Source: an uncultured Lacticaseibacillus sp.
GTDB taxonomy: Bacteria; Bacillota; Bacilli; Lactobacillales; Lactobacillaceae
DNA length: 8,320 nt
Direction: 5' to 3'
NCBI GenBank assembly: GCA_934339215.1
Contig: CAKRHU010000052.1
Span: forward strand, 1-8,320
Positions 5,591-8,320 of the stretch are shown here, in pieces (the first letter of the stretch is position 1; each line of letters begins with the position of its first letter). The position numbers and the translations under genes were made by a program. The notes beneath the pieces are model-generated. The model made no database searches and was not told the DNA's origin. It worked only from the letters and a program-made list of their open reading frames with translations.

Positions 5591-5617
5591 AAAAAAAGAC
5601 CGGCCAAAGCCGATCTT
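5591..5617 (-). terminator. Rho-independent terminator of the exporter gene
   Basis: AAGATCGGC pairs with GCCGGTCTT over nine positions (one U-G) around a TTTG loop, followed by further U residues (seven-U tract at 5591-5597, in part within the stem). It starts 3 bases after the TAA stop at 5621-5623. Confidence 0.88.
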
Positions 5618-5620
5618 GAA

Positions 5621-6964
5621 TTATCCAATATGCCGCCAAGAGCGATCCGTTAAGATCCGCGCCGCAGCGAGTCCTAGTGGCAACGCGACGACCATCAACA
5701 ACGCTTTGACCATCCAACTGGCGCCGACGCCTAAACTATCAAGACCTAAGTTAAACATCGCGCGATACATATAAAGCCCAGGCACCATGATCACGATTGA
5801 TGGTACCGTCAAGGAGATCCGCGGATACCCTAAACGTCGATTCAACGGACTGGCCAACAACCCCGCCAACAAAGCGCCTAAGAACGCTGCCACTGCTGCC
5901 GGCATTCCAAATCCAGCTAACTCCAAACGCAACGTATTGGCTAACGCGCCGATGATGCCAGCAATCGCCGACATTTTCACTGGGGAGTTGAACATAATCG
6001 AAAAGCCGAACACCCCACACCATGACGCCAACAGTCGTAATAAACAAAGTGCAATCGGACCGAGGCCTAATTCAATAAAGTTTTGCGGTTGTAAGTGTAC
6101 GATCATGGCCACGACCCAGCCGGTTAAGGTGGCCACGGTGATCACCATGATCGCAAAGGTGCCGCGCTCCAAGCCTGAGCGCATATCTTGTTTGGCGATG
6201 TCCAGGCCCGAAGTGATGAACGGAAACCCGGGAATCACAAACAACATTGCGCCGATATAGCCGGCTTCATGGGCTTGCGATACCCCAAACATCAATTTCA
6301 AAATCCGAAAAACGATCAAGTACACCACACACGCTGCTGCCACGGATACCGCAGTCGAAGCGATCACCGTCATTTTGTGCCCGCCCATGATCCGGCGCAA
6401 CCAGTTGCCAACCCCTGCGCCAAAGAAACAACAAAACATTTCGATCGGCCCGCCACCGAGCAAAAACACAAAGGCCGCACAAGCAAGCGCTGAAGCTAAG
6501 CCGACTTGCAGTGCGGAGAAATTGCCGGGTTTTGAGGCAATGGCATCCAAGCGATCATGAATTTCTTTATCCGTCATGGTTAAACAATTGCCGGCAAAGT
6601 TATCCACAAAATCTTCCATTGCTGTCAACTTGTCAGTATTCACACCACTGGCTGGTAGCGACAAGGTTTGTGAATAATGATGTCCATGTTCAAAACAGGT
6701 GTAACTCAAGCTGGTCAAGCCGACATCGGCAGCACACGTTAAGCCTAAATTCCGCGCGATGGTGTCCATGGCGGCGCGCACCCGCCAAGCCCCAGTCCCA
6801 CAACTGAGCATCAATATGCCAACACGCCCCACTAACGCCGCCCGTTCGCTTAAACTCGCGTCAGTGATCGGGCGATCTTCTTGGGCAAACGTATGCCAGC
6901 GGATATTCATATGATGGTGATGCGATGGCATGATACGGGTCTGGCTTTCTGGACTAGAACTCAT
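5621..6964 (-). CDS. Threonine/serine exporter, ThrE family (fused YjjP-YjjB type)
   Basis: A 447-residue membrane protein. The N-terminal soluble domain (about 40-150) belongs to DUF1212 and carries CGTGAWRVRAAMDTIARNLG (55-74), the family's characteristic helix. About ten hydrophobic segments follow (near 152-170, 172-188, 198-222, 235-250, 270-290, 297-318, 320-345, 353-373, 385-408 and 418-437). Conserved loops are IPGFPFITSGLDIAKQD (244-260) and VPGLYMYRAM (394-403), matching the YjjP and YjjB halves. Family knowledge: ThrE of corynebacteria exports threonine and serine by proton-motive force; some organisms split the protein in two, but here it is one chain. The N-terminus has four histidines in a row (15-18), possibly random. 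ATG 6964 has AAGGAG nine bases upstream. Later Mets at 12 and 19 have no ribosome site. The actual substrate in this organism is untested. Confidence 0.88.
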   Translation of the reverse strand: MSSSPESQTRIMPSHHHHMNIRWHTFAQEDRPITDASLSERAALVGRVGILMLSCGTGAWRVRAAMDTIARNLGLTCAADVGLTSLSYTCFEHGHHYSQTLSLPASGVNTDKLTAMEDFVDNFAGNCLTMTDKEIHDRLDAIASKPGNFSALQVGLASALACAAFVFLLGGGPIEMFCCFFGAGVGNWLRRIMGGHKMTVIASTAVSVAAACVVYLIVFRILKLMFGVSQAHEAGYIGAMLFVIPGFPFITSGLDIAKQDMRSGLERGTFAIMVITVATLTGWVVAMIVHLQPQNFIELGLGPIALCLLRLLASWCGVFGFSIMFNSPVKMSAIAGIIGALANTLRLELAGFGMPAAVAAFLGALLAGLLASPLNRRLGYPRISLTVPSIVIMVPGLYMYRAMFNLGLDSLGVGASWMVKALLMVVALPLGLAAARILTDRSWRHIG

Positions 6965-6984
6965 GGGTCATTACTCCTTACATG

Positions 6985-6999
6985 CCCGAATTTCTCGGG
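6985..6999 (-). other. Small hairpin in the exporter leader
   Basis: CCCGA and TCGGG pair around five bases, ending about 7 bases ahead of the AAGGAG ribosome site. It is short and might only affect mRNA stability or ribosome access. No riboswitch family is recognised. Confidence 0.3.
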
Positions 7000-7007
7000 T
7001 AAACTAA

Positions 7008-7013
7008 CTTATA
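7008..7013 (-). promoter_or_regulatory. Possible -10 box of the exporter gene
   Basis: TATAAG on the minus strand (five of six matches) lies between the upstream terminator and the exporter start, giving a leader of roughly 37 nt that includes the small hairpin. No convincing -35 is found at 16-18 bases. Confidence 0.3.
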
Positions 7014-7064
7014 GCCTACCACTTCAAGCCATTTTCTGAAAGTTGGTTGTGGCTAATCGGCATC

Positions 7065-7092
7065 AAAAAAACGGCCGCAATCATAGCGACCG
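7065..7092 (-). terminator. Rho-independent terminator of the peptide-binding protein gene
   Basis: CGGTCGC and GCGGCCG pair over seven positions (one U-G) around a seven-base loop, followed by seven U residues (7065-7071). It begins 8 bases after the TGA stop at 7100-7102. Confidence 0.85.
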
Positions 7093-7099
7093 GCTCGTT

Positions 7100-8320
7100 T
7101 CAATGGGTGCGCACATACTCGTAATTGATTGCCCCACTTGGCATCATTGGAAATTGTTTGATGCCATCATCTAATAAGTAAGCTGAGCCATCTTGAAAGA
7201 CGCCTGTTGCTGGTACTTGTTCCGTCATTAAATAGCGTTCTGCTTGTTGCGCCAACGCAAGGCGCTTGGCGGGATGAGTCCCCGCTTTTTCAATTTTTTT
7301 GGCCATTTGATCGAATTTCTCATCGGAAAAGCCAGTGATATTTAAGCGACTACCAGTTTGATAAAAAGCCAACAAATTCATCGGGTCTGAATCCGCTGGT
7401 GACCAAGTCGAAAAGACCAGCTCAAATTTACCGGCGGTTTCTAACGCCACGCGCTGTTGCAAGGACACCTTTTTGATGGTGATGTTTAAACCAGGTAAGT
7501 TGTGTTCCAATTGGCCAGCCAAATAAGTCGCGGTTAAATTGGCAGTGTCATTGTTGGCGATGGTTAACGTCAAATTCAAATGATTGATACCCATTTGTTT
7601 TTTGGCCCGGTTCCATTCCGCAGTAGCCTTAGACAAGTTATAAGGCAATAGCTCTCCGGTGGCGGCGCGATACTCATGGCCATTGGTCATCATCGTCAAG
7701 CCTGCTGGCACCAGGCCGTTAAGTGGTTGCGCCCCATCGCGCAAATGCGCTTGAGTGAAACTATGCTTATCAAACGCTTGGGCAATGGCTTTGCGTAGCG
7801 CGGTGTTCGTCGTCGGCCCAGTGGTCGTGTTGAAGAAAAGTAACGCTTCAGTGGTCGTGCGCTGGGTCTTTAATTGTCTTGAGCCTTTAAAACTTGGGAC
7901 TTGTTGTGGCGACAACCCGGCATAATCAAACTTGCCTGCCGCAAATTGTTTGGCCGCCTTGGTGGTGTCAGCTTGAGAAATGAAATCAATACTTTTGATT
8001 TGGATACGTTTGGCGTGATAATACGTTGGATTTTTCACATAACGCCAAGTGGTGTCCGCCGTCCCAGACCAGTTGGTGATCCGATAGGGCCCATTGGCAA
8101 GCGCACGCGTGGCATTGCTGCCATAGTCTTTGCCCCATTTTTGCGCAAAATTCTGGTTGATCGGCAACAGCGGTGTGTCCGCTAAGATCTCAGTTAAATA
8201 AGGATTGGCTTGTTGCAAGTCCACTTCCAAGCGATGTTTGGAAATCGCACGCACCCCAAGGCTAGACACCGGTTTCTTGCCGGTGCGCACCGCGGCGCCA
8301 TTCTTCAAAAAATCGATCCG
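7100..8320 (-). CDS. Oligopeptide ABC transporter substrate-binding protein (OppA-like, SBP family 5), 5' end outside the window
   Basis: The frame is open for 406 residues from the window edge to TGA at 7100-7102. The N-terminal lipoprotein signal and first roughly 130 residues of a typical 540-residue family member are outside. Visible family hallmarks: GKKPVSSLGVRAISKHRLEV near the start; LPINQNFAQKWGKDYG and ALANGPYRITNW; KNPTYYHAKRIQIKSIDF, the 'N-x-x-Y' strand region; FAAGKFDYAGLSPQQV; LRKAIAQAFDKHSF, the conserved hinge-side helix; NGLVPAGL; and a C-terminal DPMNLLAFYQTGSRLNITGF section followed by the last helix bundle. Family knowledge: such lipoproteins bind peptides outside the membrane and deliver them to OppBCDF. 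No permease or ATPase gene is in the window and a terminator follows, so this gene is either the last of an opp operon lying upstream or a stand-alone binding protein. Peptide versus other ligand cannot be told here. Confidence 0.92.
   Translation of the reverse strand, partial: RIDFLKNGAAVRTGKKPVSSLGVRAISKHRLEVDLQQANPYLTEILADTPLLPINQNFAQKWGKDYGSNATRALANGPYRITNWSGTADTTWRYVKNPTYYHAKRIQIKSIDFISQADTTKAAKQFAAGKFDYAGLSPQQVPSFKGSRQLKTQRTTTEALLFFNTTTGPTTNTALRKAIAQAFDKHSFTQAHLRDGAQPLNGLVPAGLTMMTNGHEYRAATGELLPYNLSKATAEWNRAKKQMGINHLNLTLTIANNDTANLTATYLAGQLEHNLPGLNITIKKVSLQQRVALETAGKFELVFSTWSPADSDPMNLLAFYQTGSRLNITGFSDEKFDQMAKKIEKAGTHPAKRLALAQQAERYLMTEQVPATGVFQDGSAYLLDDGIKQFPMMPSGAINYEYVRTH

Noticed and set aside
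5787..6260. 157-codon plus-strand ORF inside the exporter gene
   Set aside because: It is the antisense shadow of a well-supported membrane protein, has no family signature and no ribosome site.
8306..8308. TTG at 8308 as the start of the peptide-binding protein
   Set aside because: The frame stays open to the window edge and the family needs about 130 more N-terminal residues, including a lipoprotein signal. The gene is simply cut by the window.

Overview
The window looks like chromosomal DNA of a Gram-positive lactic acid bacterium, probably a Lactobacillaceae member of intermediate GC (close to 50% by eye). This is inferred from strong GGAGG-type ribosome binding sites, short hairpin-plus-U-run terminators, an H10/C42-type NADH oxidase, an Opp-type peptide-binding protein and a single-chain ThrE exporter. 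No species can be named from the sequence alone.

All six genes lie on the minus strand. From high to low coordinates, which is the direction of transcription, they are: the C-terminal three quarters of an oligopeptide-binding protein (7100-8320, start outside the window); a ten-segment threonine/serine exporter (5621-6964); a stand-alone EAL-domain c-di-GMP phosphodiesterase (4785-5480); an FAD-dependent NADH oxidase (3286-4680); a PPP-type metallophosphoesterase (2276-3073, trimmed start); and the N-terminal half of a very large tandem 2-hydroxyacyl-CoA dehydratase activase-like iron-sulfur protein (1-2087, end outside the window).

Four of the genes end in a clear intrinsic terminator within a few bases of the stop codon (2247-2273, 4766-4786, 5591-5617, 7065-7092), and each gap holds a plausible promoter. 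The genes therefore seem to be transcribed mostly as single units rather than as one operon. The exception is the 212-base gap between the NADH oxidase and the phosphoesterase. It has a strong hairpin, a second long-range stem, a terminator-like stem with a seven-U run just ahead of a TATAAT box, and two very short ORFs.

Functionally the set suggests redox and anaerobic metabolism (NADH oxidase, low-potential Fe-S activase), nitrogen handling (peptide uptake, amino-acid export) and nucleotide signalling (EAL enzyme, phosphoesterase). The best leads for something undescribed are: the tandem activase, whose two ATPase modules each keep a cysteine pair with identical 39-residue spacing; the EAL enzyme with all catalytic residues present; an identical 10-base element, TGTCATCACA, upstream of both the EAL and the NADH oxidase genes; and the structured gap at 3074-3285. 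I see no CRISPR array, tRNA, rRNA, insertion sequence or phage gene. No stretch over 300 bases lacks a gene.
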